Shown: positions 33,220-42,924 of the stretch, piece by piece
How the letters are laid out: each line of letters opens with the position of its first letter
How positions within the stretch are numbered: position 1 is the stretch's first letter
Source: Nesterenkonia pannonica
GTDB lineage: Bacteria; Actinomycetota; Actinomycetes; Actinomycetales; Micrococcaceae
Direction: 5' to 3'
DNA: 64,000 nucleotides
Assembly (NCBI RefSeq): GCF_019575955.1
Contig: NZ_CP080575.1
Coordinates: 744,001 to 808,000 of the forward strand
Position numbers and translations under genes: made by a program
The notes under the pieces: model-generated
Database searches by the model: none
The model's input: the letters and a program-made list of their open reading frames with translations, nothing else
Told to the model about the DNA's origin: nothing

Positions 33220-33638
33220 ATGAGCTACACCCACACGATCACCGTGCCGATGTCCTATGCCCAGGCGGTCGAGGCCACCCGCGAAGCTCTGGCGGATCAG
33301 GGTTTTGGGATCCTCACCGAGATCGACGTCAAGGCGACCTTCACCAAGAAGCTCGGTGAGGAGACGGGCGACGCGGTGGGGACTACGTCATCCTCGGCGC
33401 CTGCAACCCCGCCCTGGCCAGCAGAGCCCTGGCCGCTGAGCCTCAGCTCGGCGCCCTGCTGCCTTGCAACGTGGTGGTCCGGCGAGGAGACGACGAGGAT
33501 CACGCCACCATCGACGCGATCGACCCGCAGACCATGGTCCAGCTCAGCGGCGCGCCCGCCGTCCGTGAAGTCGCCGAAGACGCAGAGCAGCGGCTGCGCG
33601 CAGCACTGAGCAGCCTCGGTGCTGAGGGGAAGAGCTGA
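33220..33638 (+). CDS. DUF302 domain protein, frameshifted
   Basis: About 140 residues. YAQAVEATREALADQGFGILTEIDVKATFTKKLG followed by YVILGACNPALASRALAAEPQLGALLPCNVVV and DPQTMVQL is the full DUF302 signature, a small alpha/beta fold of unknown function. One G is missing in the run at about 33380, joining GDAVG to DYVILGAC. ATG 33220 follows AAGGAGCAGGTC. It stands alone, convergent with the thiolase gene 2 bp away. Confidence 0.85.
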
Positions 33639-33640
33639 CC

Positions 33641-34809
33641 TCAGAGCGCACGCAGGATCGTCGCACTGCCCTGCCCGCCCCCACCGCAGATCCCTGAGGC
33701 GCCCACGGCCCCGGGCCCGATCTGGGCAAGCTGACGGGCCAGGGTGCCGATGATCCGGGTGCCGGAGGCTCCGATGGGATGACCAAGCGCTATGGCTCCT
33801 CCCATCCTGTTGACCCGTGATGGATCAACCTCCAAGGCCTCGGCCGAACGGACGCTCACTGCGGCGAATGCTTCGTTGATCTCCAGAGCGTCCAAGTCCC
33901 GTGCTACCAGGCCCGTCCTCTCCAGAGCCGCAAGAATGGCGCGGGACGGCTGCTCGTGCAGCGAGACGTCAGGTCCGGCCACGAACGAGTGCGAAACAAG
34001 CTCAGCCACGGGAGTGACGCTGAGTCTGTCCGCCGCTCGCTGGCTGACGAGGACGAGCGCCGCCGCGCCGTCGCTGAGCTGAGACGAGTTCCCTGCAGTG
34101 ATGGTCCCCGCGCTGCTGAATGCGGGGCTGAGCTTCGCAAGGGTCTCTGAGGTGGTGTCCGCGCGGACGCCGTCGTCGCTGGCGACTCGAACCGCGCCGC
34201 GGTGCGTGGTCAGCGTGAGGGGGCGATCTCCCCAGAGTGGAAGGACGACGCGGCCGCAGCCCTGCGGTGCGACCGAACGGCCCATTCGTCCTGCACCTCG
34301 CGGGTGATGCCCCTGCTCGTGTTGCCCTGTTCCGTCGAAGCGCCCATGGACTGAGACTCGAATGCGTCGGTGAGCCCGTCCAGCTCGAGCGTGTCGATCA
34401 TCTCGATGGCGCCGTATCTGGTTCCCGCTCGCGCCGCGTGCGCGTGAGGCGCACGTGACATCGACTCCTGTCCGATGGCTACGACGATGTCGACCTCACC
34501 GCCGGTGATGAGTCGTTCTCCGGCGATCACCGCCTCGGCCCCGGAGAGGCACACGGCGTTGAGCGTCAGGGCCGGGACCGTGAACCCGATGCCCGCCGCC
34601 ACGGCAGCCTGCCGGGCGGGATTCTGGCCTACCCCGCCTGAAGCACCTGGCCTAAGCATGGACGCGCTCCACAGCATCGGGGAGATCCCGGCGCGTTCCA
34701 GCGCGGCGGCAGCTGCGTGTGCGCCCAGCGCGGATGCGGGCACCGTGGCCAATGCGCCGTTGAAGCGGGCGAAAGGAGTCCGGGCATATCCTGCGATCTG
34801 CGCGCTCAA
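33641..34809 (-). CDS. Acetyl-CoA acetyltransferase (thiolase), frameshifted
   Basis: Condenses or cleaves acyl-CoA. The active-site Cys lies in [14 protein letters not shown], the first His in NEAFAAVSV region, the second in [17 protein letters not shown], and the C-terminal [11 protein letters not shown] holds the last catalytic Cys. It is about 389 residues. The frame breaks near 34240 and an odd RPGASGG segment near 34650 suggests another error. The TTG start overlaps the stop of the CoA-transferase B gene (TTGA). In this operon it probably cleaves acetoacetyl-CoA or 3-oxoadipyl-CoA formed by the transferase. Confidence 0.88.
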
Positions 34810-35456
34810 CGGGCCAGCTCCACTGTCGGATCCACGGCGAATTCCGCCCCAGTCACCCGGCGGAGAGAGTCGAGGCTCTCGCCTGGTGCTGCGCTGCGCA
34901 GCACCAGGGAGGCATCGACCACGTCGAAGACCGCTCGGTCCGTAACGATCCGGTCCGCCACTCCGGCCCCGGTGAGGGGCAGGGTGCAGCGCTCGACGAT
35001 CTTTGGGGTGCCGTCCTTAGCTGTATGGTCGGTCACCACGATCACCCGGGGTGCTCCCACGACGAGGTCCATGGCCCCACCCATGCCCTTCACGAGTTTG
35101 CCGGGCACCGTCCAGTTCGCAAGGTCACCGTTGGAGGCCACCTGCAGGGCACCGAGAATCGCGGTCTGGACGTGGCCGCCGCGGATCATGCCGAAGGAGG
35201 TGACGGAATCGAAATAGCTGCCGCCGGGCAGCAGGGTCACCGTCTGCTTTCCCGCGTTGATCAGATCCGGGTCCTCGTCCCCCTCGAAGGGAAAAGGCCC
35301 CATCCCCAGCAGTCCGTTCTCACTCTGCAGCGTGACCTGCACCCCCGGCGGCAGGTTATTCGCGACAAGCGTGGGGATGCCGATCCCCAGGTTCACATAC
35401 TGCCCGTCGGTCAGCTCGCTGGCCGCGATGGCTGCCATCTCATCTCGTGTCCACAT
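34806..35456 (-). CDS. scoB: 3-oxoacid CoA-transferase subunit B
   Basis: 216 residues, intact. [17 protein letters not shown] and the catalytic glutamate in [12 protein letters not shown], then [31 protein letters not shown] and [11 protein letters not shown], match the beta subunit of SCOT-type transferases. With subunit A it moves CoA from succinyl-CoA to acetoacetate or 3-oxoadipate. ATG 35456 lies 4 bp after the stop of subunit A. Confidence 0.88.
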   Translation of the reverse strand: MWTRDEMAAIAASELTDGQYVNLGIGIPTLVANNLPPGVQVTLQSENGLLGMGPFPFEGDEDPDLINAGKQTVTLLPGGSYFDSVTSFGMIRGGHVQTAILGALQVASNGDLANWTVPGKLVKGMGGAMDLVVGAPRVIVVTDHTAKDGTPKIVERCTLPLTGAGVADRIVTDRAVFDVVDASLVLRSAAPGESLDSLRRVTGAEFAVDPTVELAR

Positions 35457-35460
35457 GGGT

Positions 35461-36159
35461 TTACGCCTCCTGGCGGACGCGCACGGTCCGCTTCTCAATG
35501 TCTTTCGTCCTGTCGGCCTCGACGACGCGCTGGACGAATATGCCGGGAGTGTCCACCAGTGAGGGGTCCAGGTAGTCAGCCTCGATGACCTCAGCTTCGG
35601 CGAAGGTGATCCGACCGGCCATGGCCACCAGAGGGTTGAAGTTTCGGGCAGTCATCCGGTACCTCAGGTTTCCCTCGACGTCCGCCTCATGAGCGCGGAC
35701 CAGGGAGACATCTGCGACGATGCCGCGCTCCAGGATCGCTGCGCGACCGTCGAACTCCTGGACGGGCTTGCCCTCTGCGATCGGTGTTCCCACACCTGTA
35801 GGCGTGAAGAAGGCCGGGATGCCTGCGCCTCCGGCTCTGAGCCGCTCCGCCAGCGTCCCTTGGGGCACGAACTCGACCTCAAGCTCACCGTTCAAGAACT
35901 GCTGGGCGAAGAGCTTGTTCTCGCCCACGTAGGAGGCCAGGACCTTGGAGACCTGGCCGTTCTCCAGCAGCAGGCCGAGACCTTTGCCGTCCACGCCCAT
36001 GTTGTTCGAAACGATGGTCAGTCCCTTGGCCTCGGAATCGCGCAGGGCCGTGATCAGGCGTATGGGAATGCCGCTGAGCCCGAAGCCTCCCACGGCGATG
36101 GTCATGCCGTCGGTCACGACCGCCCCCAGCGCCTCGACGGCATCATCCACGAATTTCAT
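35461..36159 (-). CDS. scoA: 3-oxoacid CoA-transferase subunit A
   Basis: 232 residues, intact. [54 protein letters not shown] and [18 protein letters not shown] are the SCOT/AtoD alpha-subunit signatures. The operon (A, B, thiolase) converts ketone bodies or a 3-oxoacid end product of ring cleavage into acetyl-CoA. GAGAGGAAC precedes ATG 36159. Divergent from an IclR regulator 154 bp away. The 3-oxoadipate enzymes PcaIJ are the alternative reading. Confidence 0.88.
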   Translation of the reverse strand: MKFVDDAVEALGAVVTDGMTIAVGGFGLSGIPIRLITALRDSEAKGLTIVSNNMGVDGKGLGLLLENGQVSKVLASYVGENKLFAQQFLNGELEVEFVPQGTLAERLRAGGAGIPAFFTPTGVGTPIAEGKPVQEFDGRAAILERGIVADVSLVRAHEADVEGNLRYRMTARNFNPLVAMAGRITFAEAEVIEADYLDPSLVDTPGIFVQRVVEADRTKDIEKRTVRVRQEA

Positions 36160-36313
36160 GGGTCCGTTCCTCTCATATGTCCACGCTGCGAACATCAGCA
36201 GTGATGGCATGAAGGTAGCTTTCAGCTGCTACGGCGGGCAATAGGATCGAGCTCTTCGCGCACATACTGCTCGATGCATGACGTGATGAGCTCGGAGCGC
36301 TCATAATGTGAAC

Positions 36314-37101
36314 ATGAGTGGTTCTTTTCCTGGTGCTCAGATGGTCGGCAGGCTCGCAGCGGTGATGCGCGCGGTCAGCAGCGGGATGCCGAAGGGGATC
36401 TCCGCGATCGAGGCCTCGCGGATCACCGGCCTGCCGCGACCCACGGTTCACCGTCTGCTCGGGGCGCTGGCGGCAGAGGGCTTCTGCGACCAGGACCATC
36501 GCAGCGGACGGTGGATGCTTGGCCCTGAGGTCTACCTGATGGGCGCGGTGGCGGCCGAGCGCTATGACATCACCTCGATCGCTCGCGAGCACGTGGCAGG
36601 GTTGGCCGCCGCCACGGGTGAGAGCGCCTTTCTTTCAGTCCGGCGCGGAGATGAGACGGTGTGCCTGCTGCGCGAGGACGGTGCCTTCCTGATCCGTTCC
36701 TTCGTGCTCTACGAGGGTGTGCGCTTTCCGCTGGGCGTGGCCTCGGCGGGACTGGTGATGCTGTCCTTCATGGACCAGAGCGCTATGGAGAGGTATCTCG
36801 GGAGCCGCGATCTCAGCGCTGAATATGGCGAGGCTCATGCTCCGGAGTCGCTGCGGCAGCGCATCTCTCAGACGCGCAGCGACGGTTGGGCGCTGAATCC
36901 CGGGCTGATTGTGGAGGGCAGCTGGGGATGGGTGCGGCGGTCTTCGATCAGGCCGACCAGCCTGCATGGTCTTTGAGCCTCACGGGGATCGAATCTCGAT
37001 TCCGCTCGGAGCGACGCGCCGAGATGGGGCGTCTGCTCCTTCATCACGCGCATGAGCTGACCAAGAAGCTGCGTCAGAGTGGGTCGATGTCGGTGCGATG
37101 A
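36314..37101 (+). CDS. IclR family transcriptional regulator, frameshifted near C-terminus
   Basis: Winged helix around ISAIEASRITGLPRPTVHR (residues about 28-47), then the effector domain with GESAFLSVRRGDETVCLLRE and FPLGVASAGLVMLSFM. One base is missing near 36925 (VEGSWG / MGAAVFD), after which ADQPAWSLSLTGIESRF and a helix complete the domain. Divergent from scoAB-thiolase, which it probably controls; members of this class regulate beta-ketoadipate and related aromatic pathways. ATG 36314 is used; GTG 36308 is possible. Confidence 0.85.
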
Positions 37102-37134
37102 ACGAGCGCCTGTGGGCGGCCCTGCTAGCACAGA

Positions 37135-37171
37135 GCTATCAGCGATTCCGATGGTGGCGATAGCTGATAGC
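37135..37171. promoter_or_regulatory. CTATC...GATAG inverted repeat upstream of ABC importer
   Basis: GCTATCAGC and GCTGATAGC, nine-base perfect arms 19 bp apart, in the 181-bp space before the substrate-binding gene. The same half-sites occur in the LysR/dioxygenase intergenic region at 41770-41788, so a shared regulator is likely. Confidence 0.55.
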
Positions 37172-37282
37172 ACGTTCCCTTATTGTTCGTGTCTAGGGAT
37201 GCTGGTAGTGATCCACCTCACACATTGGGGTTGTTCGGCACCGTCCGGTGCGGATGACCCTGCCTCATCTAAGGAAGCTGAT

Positions 37283-38288
37283 ATGAATCCTCGTCGCACC
37301 TCCAAGACTGCGGCTGTCGTGACCGCAGCGGCACTGTTCCTGAGCCTCGCAGCATGTGCGGACACGGCTGAGGGAGGAGCCGAAGCAGAAGAAGCGGCCG
37401 AAGAGGAGACCATCGAACTCGGCGTCGCTCGCAGCGGCGTCAGCATTGAAAATGTCCTACTGGCTCATGAGCAGGGGTTCTTCGAGGAAGAGGGGCTCGA
37501 AATCAGCGAGATCCAGACGGCTTAAGCATGGGAGGCGCGACGGCAAACTCGGCCGTCATCTCCGGTGAGTTCGATGTGGCGGCCACTGATGCCGTCACGG
37601 CCATCCGCGCAGTTGCTGAGGACATGCCGATCAAAGTCGTGGGCGGCACAAAGTCCGCCGATCCGGACCAGGTAGGAGAGGCTTCCGACGGGGTCATCGT
37701 GCCCCGGACAGCGACATCACCGAATGGACCGACTTGAAAGGCAGCAAGATCGGTGTGCCGGAATTGGGGGACTGCCCCATATGGCGACGATGACGGGACT
37801 GCTGGAGAACGGGGTCGACATCGACGACGTCGAGTTTGTCCCTCTGCCGACGGATGCGCTGGTCGAGGCTGCTGCCAGCGGCCAGGTCGACGCCGTGTTC
37901 TCCTTCAGCATCTTCCTGCTCAGCGCCGTGGACAATGGGTTCACTCGAGTGGGGACGGGCGTGCGGGAGTACCTCCCCAACGCGCCGCAGGTCGTGTGGA
38001 TCGCCAGCGAACAGTTCGCGGAGGAGAACTCAGAGGCTCTCGAACGCTTCCACTCGGGGCTCGAACAGGGCACCGAGTATGGCAATGAGAACCCTGATGC
38101 AGCGCGACAGGTCTACCACGATCACACCGAGCTGCCTCCAGCGTTCATCGACGAACGGATGGTGCTCGACACCCTGAACGTCGAGTTCGACGAGGAGGGC
38201 TGGAGCCACTTCTCGAGGTCATGAAGGAGGAGGAGACCTCCAGGAGGACGTCACCTACGAGGAGGTCGTCTGGGAGGGTGCCCGCTGA
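37283..38288 (+). CDS. NMT1/THI5-like ABC substrate-binding lipoprotein, frameshifted
   Basis: Lipobox LSLAAC near residue 27 followed by an acidic linker. The mature domain has IELGVARSGVSIENVLLAHEQGFFEEEGLE, ATANSAVISGEFDVAATDAV, WTDLKGSKIGVPELG, GQVDAVFSFSIFLLSAV and APQVVWIASEQFAEENSE. The TAAGC at 37520-37527 is a false stop (GCCGGC restores QTAGMGGATAN); other breaks are near 37705, 37770 and 38215. It probably binds the aromatic or heterocyclic acid degraded by the downstream cluster. First gene of an importer operon with two permeases and an ATPase. Confidence 0.85.
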
Positions 38289-38338
38289 GGGGCCCGCTGT
38301 CGCCCTGTGCTCCGAGCTCAGAATGAAAGGCATTCTTC

Positions 38339-39162
38339 GTGACGTTGACCAAAGACATACGAGCGCCTACCCGCCCATCCGCGGCACGGCAGAAGCCCCG
38401 AGGGGTCCGGCAATGGCAGATGCTCATCCTCTTCGGCATGCTGGCCCTGTGGCATCTCGTCCACCTGAGCGGGTCCCTCCCAGACTCGCTTCTGCCCAGC
38501 CCGATCGCGGTAGGCGCCGAGCTGTTTCAGGCGCTGCTGACGGCGACCTACTGGACCATCCTCTGGGAGACTGTGGCTGGCGCGCTGGTCGGTCTGGCGT
38601 TCGGTGTGGTGGTCGGAATTCCTGTTGGAATTCTGACAGGACGGTTCGTCGCGGCCGAGCTTTCGCTGCGCTTTCTCGTCGACTTCGGCAGGGCGTTCCC
38701 TGCGATCGCCCTCGTCGCGGTGCTCGTGCTCATGATCGGACGGGGTATAGAGCTCAAGGCGGTGCTGGTCTTCGTAGCGGTGGTCTTCCTGATCATCCTG
38801 CAGACCCAGCACGGTGTCCGGAGCGTGAGTTCGTCCATCGTGGACACGACCCAGGCCTTCCAGATCCCCAGTGGGCTCTTCGTTCGCAAGGTGCTGCTGC
38901 CCAGTGCCGCCCCGTCCATCATGGCGGGCCTGCGGCTGGCCGCCTCGGTCGCCGTGCTGGTCACGATCTCCGTTGAGGTCCTGACCGGATCCCCGGAATC
39001 GGCGCGCGGATCGGGGACGCTCAGGTCGGCGGCAACCCGCAGCTCGCCTACGCCTACATCGTCACTGGAGGCCTGCTGGGATATGCGGTCAACTTAGGCC
39101 TTGGGCGCGTGCAGGCGAGACTCGCTGCGCTGGCAGACGACCGGATCGGGGGCATGAGATGA
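38339..39162 (+). CDS. ABC transporter permease, SsuC/TauC-type, frameshifted near C-terminus
   Basis: Six hydrophobic segments and the conserved cytoplasmic EAA-like loop (TTQAFQIPSGLFVRKVLLPSAAPS). LVGLAFGVVVGIPVGILTGR and LRFLVDFGRAFPAIALVAV are typical. One base is missing near 38993 (VLTG / IPGIGARIGDAQ). GTG 38339 start; its stop overlaps the next ATG as ATGA. It forms the importer channel with the next permease. Confidence 0.85.
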
Positions 39163-39934
39163 ACAGCAGGTCTTACAGCCCGGCGACGTCACTTCTGCTG
39201 CAGGCATGGCTGCCGGTCAGTCTGATCGTTCTGTGGTTTCTGCTCTCCGCCTCCTCGACCTCGGCGTTCTGGCCGCCGCTGACGGAGATTCTGAGCGCCA
39301 TGGGTGATTGGGCATTGAGCGGGGAGCTCTGGAATGACGCTGTGTACAGCTTCACGAATTACTTCCTCGCGCTCTTCCTCTCGCTTCTCGTCGGACTCGG
39401 CTTCGGCATAGCCATCGGGCTGATGCCAAAAGTGGGCAGAGTCCTAGACCCGTTCCTGGACTTCCTGCGTTCGCTGCCCGTCGTGGTCTTTGTGCCGATC
39501 ATCATCCTGTCCCTGGGCATCGGACGTGAGCCCAAGGTGTTCCTCATCTTCCTGGCCTGTGTCTGGCCGATCCTGCTCAACGCCATCGTGGGCGTACGGT
39601 CGATCCACGCGGGGATCTTCGAAGCCTCGGACGCATACCGAATTCCGCTGCGGCTGCGCATTCCGAAGGTGGTGCTCGTCGGCGCGCTGCCGCAGATCGT
39701 CGTGGGCGTGCGCCTTGCGATCACCATCGGAATCGTGATGCTGGTCGTCAGCGAGATGTACGGTGCCACGGAGGGCATCGGCTACTTCATCCTGCAGAGT
39801 GCGCAGCGCTTCCAGCTGTCCTCCGCATGGGCTTAAGCACGCTCGTCATCGGTGTCATCGGTTGGGCGTTCACCGCGCTGTACGCCGTCGTCGAAGATCG
39901 CCTGCTGCGGTGGTACCACCAGCAGGATGCATGA
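39159..39934 (+). CDS. ABC transporter permease, SsuC/TauC-type, frameshifted
   Basis: Second permease of the importer. Helices at LLLQAWLPVSLIVLWFLL and ALFLSLLVGLGFGIAIGL; the PVVVFVPIIILSLGIGREPKV segment and EASDAYRIPLRLRIPKVVL are the EAA loop region. GCTTAAGC at 39831-39838 breaks the frame; GCCGGC restores WAGTLVIGVIGWAF, with the tail YAVVEDRLLRWYH. Having two different permeases is the usual heterodimer of this transporter class. Confidence 0.87.
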
Positions 39935-39967
39935 CTCGCCCCCACTCACTCGAAGAGGAGCCAAACC

Positions 39968-40753
39968 ATGACCCGTGAGACTCTCACCAGCCCCGTCGCG
40001 CTCTCAGCGACACACGTCAGCAAGTCCTTCGGCTCCGGACCGGACAGGGTGGATGTCATCGAAGACCTCCATCTGAGCATCCGTTCCGGGGACGTGACTT
40101 GTCTGGTCGGACCGTCCGGGGTGGGCAAGACGACCCTGCTGCGACTGCTCGCCGGGCTGGCCTCGCCGACCTCAGGGCAGGTCTCGATGGACGGTGTGCC
40201 GATCACGGGGGCCGTTGAGCAGATCGCCGTGGTGTTTCAGGACTACCGCGGCTCGCTGATGCCTTGGATGAAGGTGCTGCAGAACGTGGCTTTTCCTCTG
40301 GAGGGACGAGGAGTCTCCAAGTCCGAACGGACCTCCCGTGCGGCTGAGGCTCTGGCCGTCGTGGGGCTGTCGGACAAGATCAGCAGCTACCCGTGGCAGC
40401 TCTCCGGCGGTATGCAGCAGCGCGTCGCGATCGCGCGAGCGCTCGCGTACGAATCGCCGATCCTCCTGATGGATGAGCCCTTCGGCTCACTCGACGCGCA
40501 GACGAGGTTCGAACTGGAAGATCTCGTGCTCCAGCTGCGCAGGGACTTCGGCATCACCATCGTTGTGGTGACCCACGACATCGACGAGGCGGTGTATCTC
40601 GGAGACCGGGTGGTCGTGGTCGGAGGCCGCCCTTCTCGGATCGTCGATGATATCGATGTTCCACTCGGTCGTGAGCGAGATCAGATCACGACTCGAGCTG
40701 AGCCTGCGTTCATCCAGCTTCGCTCCCACGTGCTGAACGAGATTCAGCTCTAG
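39968..40753 (+). CDS. ABC transporter ATP-binding protein, SsuB/TauB-type
   Basis: 261 residues, intact frame. Walker A GPSGVGKTTLL, Q-loop VFQDYRGSLMPW, signature LSGGMQQRVAIARAL, Walker B ILLMDEPFGSLDA and H-loop VVTHDIDEAV are complete. It drives the importer encoded just upstream and ends 14 bp before the convergent LysR gene. Confidence 0.95.
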   Translation: MTRETLTSPVALSATHVSKSFGSGPDRVDVIEDLHLSIRSGDVTCLVGPSGVGKTTLLRLLAGLASPTSGQVSMDGVPITGAVEQIAVVFQDYRGSLMPWMKVLQNVAFPLEGRGVSKSERTSRAAEALAVVGLSDKISSYPWQLSGGMQQRVAIARALAYESPILLMDEPFGSLDAQTRFELEDLVLQLRRDFGITIVVVTHDIDEAVYLGDRVVVVGGRPSRIVDDIDVPLGRERDQITTRAEPAFIQLRSHVLNEIQL

Positions 40754-40767
40754 GGGCCCGGAGCCGG

Positions 40768-41739
40768 TCACCTGAGGGCCGCGTCCGAGCCGCCTGCAGG
40801 CGTCGGCTCCGCGCCGGCGATGCTGAGCTCGGTGCTTGCTTGGGCGAAGACCTCACGCAGCCATCGGTGCTCTGGGTCGGGTTCGTGCACCGCATGCCAC
40901 CAGAGGGCGTTCAGCAGGGGCACTGGCTTGAAGGGCAGCGCCAGCACTTGAATGTCCGCCATGCGCTCCGCGAGCGGGGAGAGGTGTCGCTGAATGAGCG
41001 CCAGACGTGGGGTGTTCTCGACGAACAGGGGCAGCATCACGAAGCTCTCCACCTTGGCTTCGACCCAGGGGTCCACTCCAAGCTGCTCAAGCTGGCGCCC
41101 CACTGAGGTGAAGGCGAACCGGGTGTGGTACGTGAACACCACGGGCGATTCCGCGAGGGTCTTCATCGTTAGGCCGCCCGAGACTCTAGTGTTCTCCGAA
41201 GCTGCCAGTGCTACCCAATCATCGTGGAAGAGATCCATGTGCGGGAGCTGAGACAGCACGCCGTGGGGAAGGATCAGTGCGTCGATCGAAGGCAGGCGCA
41301 TGCGCAGGTCATCGATCGTCTCAGGGGTAGTGGGCACGAACCGCAGGCGAACGCCGGGTGCCTGCTCGTGCGCGATCCGCGCGGCTCGCGGTCCTATGGT
41401 CGCCATCGCATAGTCCGAGCCGTGGATGACGAACTCACGCTCGGACTCCGACGGGTCCCACTGGGACTGACTGTCGAAGACTCGTCGCGCCGCCTCCAGG
41501 GCCATGGTCGTGTGCTCTGCGAGCCGCGCCGCCAATGGGGTGAGCTCGTATTGGTTGCCCCGTCTGGCCAGAATCGGATCGTCGAAGTGCCTTCGCAGCT
41601 TGGCCAGCGCTGCACTCAGCGAGGGCTGACTGAGGCGCAGCCGTTCTGCCGCCCGCGTGACGTTTCGCTCGACGAGCAGAGCGTCCAGGGCGACGAGCAG
41701 ATTGAGGTCCAGTCGGGAGAGCAGACGTTCGTCAGGCAT
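40768..41739 (-). CDS. LysR family transcriptional regulator
   Basis: 323 residues, intact. The winged helix is LDLNLLVALDALLVERNVTRAAERLRLSQPSLSAAL in shortened form NVTRAAERLRLSQPSLS (residues about 24-40), with the ligand-binding domain after it (FVIHGSDYAMATIGP). This is the NodD/LinR-like subclass. GGAAGG lies 9 bp before ATG 41739. Divergent from the ring-cleavage cluster; CTATC...GATAG sites in its own upstream region and before the importer suggest it regulates both. Confidence 0.92.
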   Translation of the reverse strand: MPDERLLSRLDLNLLVALDALLVERNVTRAAERLRLSQPSLSAALAKLRRHFDDPILARRGNQYELTPLAARLAEHTTMALEAARRVFDSQSQWDPSESEREFVIHGSDYAMATIGPRAARIAHEQAPGVRLRFVPTTPETIDDLRMRLPSIDALILPHGVLSQLPHMDLFHDDWVALAASENTRVSGGLTMKTLAESPVVFTYHTRFAFTSVGRQLEQLGVDPWVEAKVESFVMLPLFVENTPRLALIQRHLSPLAERMADIQVLALPFKPVPLLNALWWHAVHEPDPEHRWLREVFAQASTELSIAGAEPTPAGGSDAALR

Positions 41740-41769
41740 GAGGTGCATCCTTCCACGGTCCAAACCTGG

Positions 41770-41788
41770 CTATCGGATTTTCTGATAG
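41770..41788. promoter_or_regulatory. Candidate LysR-type box, CTATC-N9-GATAG
   Basis: CTATCGGATTTTCTGATAG, 19 bp, has the T-N11-A palindrome expected of LysR operators. A further GATAGAGAATAG follows at 41793. It sits between the divergent LysR and dioxygenase genes. Confidence 0.6.
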
Positions 41789-41897
41789 TGAGGATAGAGA
41801 ATAGCGGCTTTCCTAATGAGTGTGACGCAGGGCACTATGAGAGTCACGCGGCCCACTCGGGGACGCTGCCCCTTGCGGGTCACCGAAAGGACCGAGA

Positions 41898-42911
41898 ATG
41901 ATCACACTTCTTTCCCACCTGTCATACGTGGCGCTTGTCAGTCCTGATGTTGAGGCATCGGTGGACTTCTACGTCAAAAAGGTAGGTCTCACGGAGGTTG
42001 CGCGGAAGGACGGCAGGGTATATCTGCGCTGCTGGGGCGACTACTACACCTACAGTCTGGTGATCGAGCACGGCGAGGAGCCTGCTCTGGCGACCATGGC
42101 ATGGCGCACCTCCAGCGCTGAGGCTCTCGAAGAGGCCGTCAGCCGCATTGAGGCGGCGGGTGTCACAGGTGAGTGGTTCGATGGTTTGGACATCGGTCGC
42201 GCCTACCAGTTCGTGGGGCCCTGGGGCCACAGCATGACGCTGCACTGGGACGCGCGGCACTTCCGCTTCGAGGAGGGAGAGCACGCCTCGGTCTTCCCCG
42301 ACCGCCCGCAGAAGCGCAGCAAGGTCGCCGGCGCTCCCCGCTATCTGGACCACGTCACCATCTGCGCCAGCGACGTGGACGCCTTCGCCGAGTGGTACAG
42401 CGAGGTGCTCGGCTACCGCATCATGGCGCGTACGGTTCTCGAGGACGTTCCGCTTTCGGTCTTCTCGGTCATCACCACCAATGAGAAGTCCCATGATCTC
42501 GGCATCGTGCTCGACGGGTCGAGCCGCTCCGGTCGCGTCAATCACTTCGCCTTCTGGGTCGACACCCGCGAAGAGATGCTCATCGCCGCCGACACGCTCA
42601 TCGAAGACGGTGTGCACATCGAATACGGCCCCACGATCCACGGGATCGGCGAACAGTCCTTCCTCTACTACCGCGAGCCGTCCACGATGCGCATCGAGCT
42701 CAACACCGGCGGATACCGCAACTACGTGCCGGATTGGGAGCCCAACACCTGGAAGACGTCGCAGGGCTCCTACGACATCTATCAGAACGGCACCATGCAT
42801 GCCTCGCTGTCCGAGTCCTTCCCGCTTACCGACGGCCCCAGCGCCACCGAGGAGGGCATCACGGAGGAAGTCCGTGACCAGCTGGTCGCCGGATCCTCGA
42901 GTGATCGCTGA
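41898..42911 (+). CDS. Extradiol ring-cleavage dioxygenase (catechol 2,3-dioxygenase, VOC family)
   Basis: 337 residues, intact frame. Two VOC modules: SYVALVSPDVEASVDFYVKKVGL, then a C-terminal catalytic module with YLDHVTICASD (His ligand), GRVNHFAFWVD (His) and MRIELNTGGYRNYVPDWEP (Glu), a full 2-His-1-Glu iron site. It opens a catechol-type ring next to the hydroxyls. SFPLTDGP at 42824 is probably SFPPADGP. First gene of a cluster with two FAA hydrolases and a flavin monooxygenase; the exact substrate is unknown. Confidence 0.9.
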   Translation: MITLLSHLSYVALVSPDVEASVDFYVKKVGLTEVARKDGRVYLRCWGDYYTYSLVIEHGEEPALATMAWRTSSAEALEEAVSRIEAAGVTGEWFDGLDIGRAYQFVGPWGHSMTLHWDARHFRFEEGEHASVFPDRPQKRSKVAGAPRYLDHVTICASDVDAFAEWYSEVLGYRIMARTVLEDVPLSVFSVITTNEKSHDLGIVLDGSSRSGRVNHFAFWVDTREEMLIAADTLIEDGVHIEYGPTIHGIGEQSFLYYREPSTMRIELNTGGYRNYVPDWEPNTWKTSQGSYDIYQNGTMHASLSESFPLTDGPSATEEGITEEVRDQLVAGSSSDR

Positions 42912-42924
42912 GAGGAAGGCTGCC

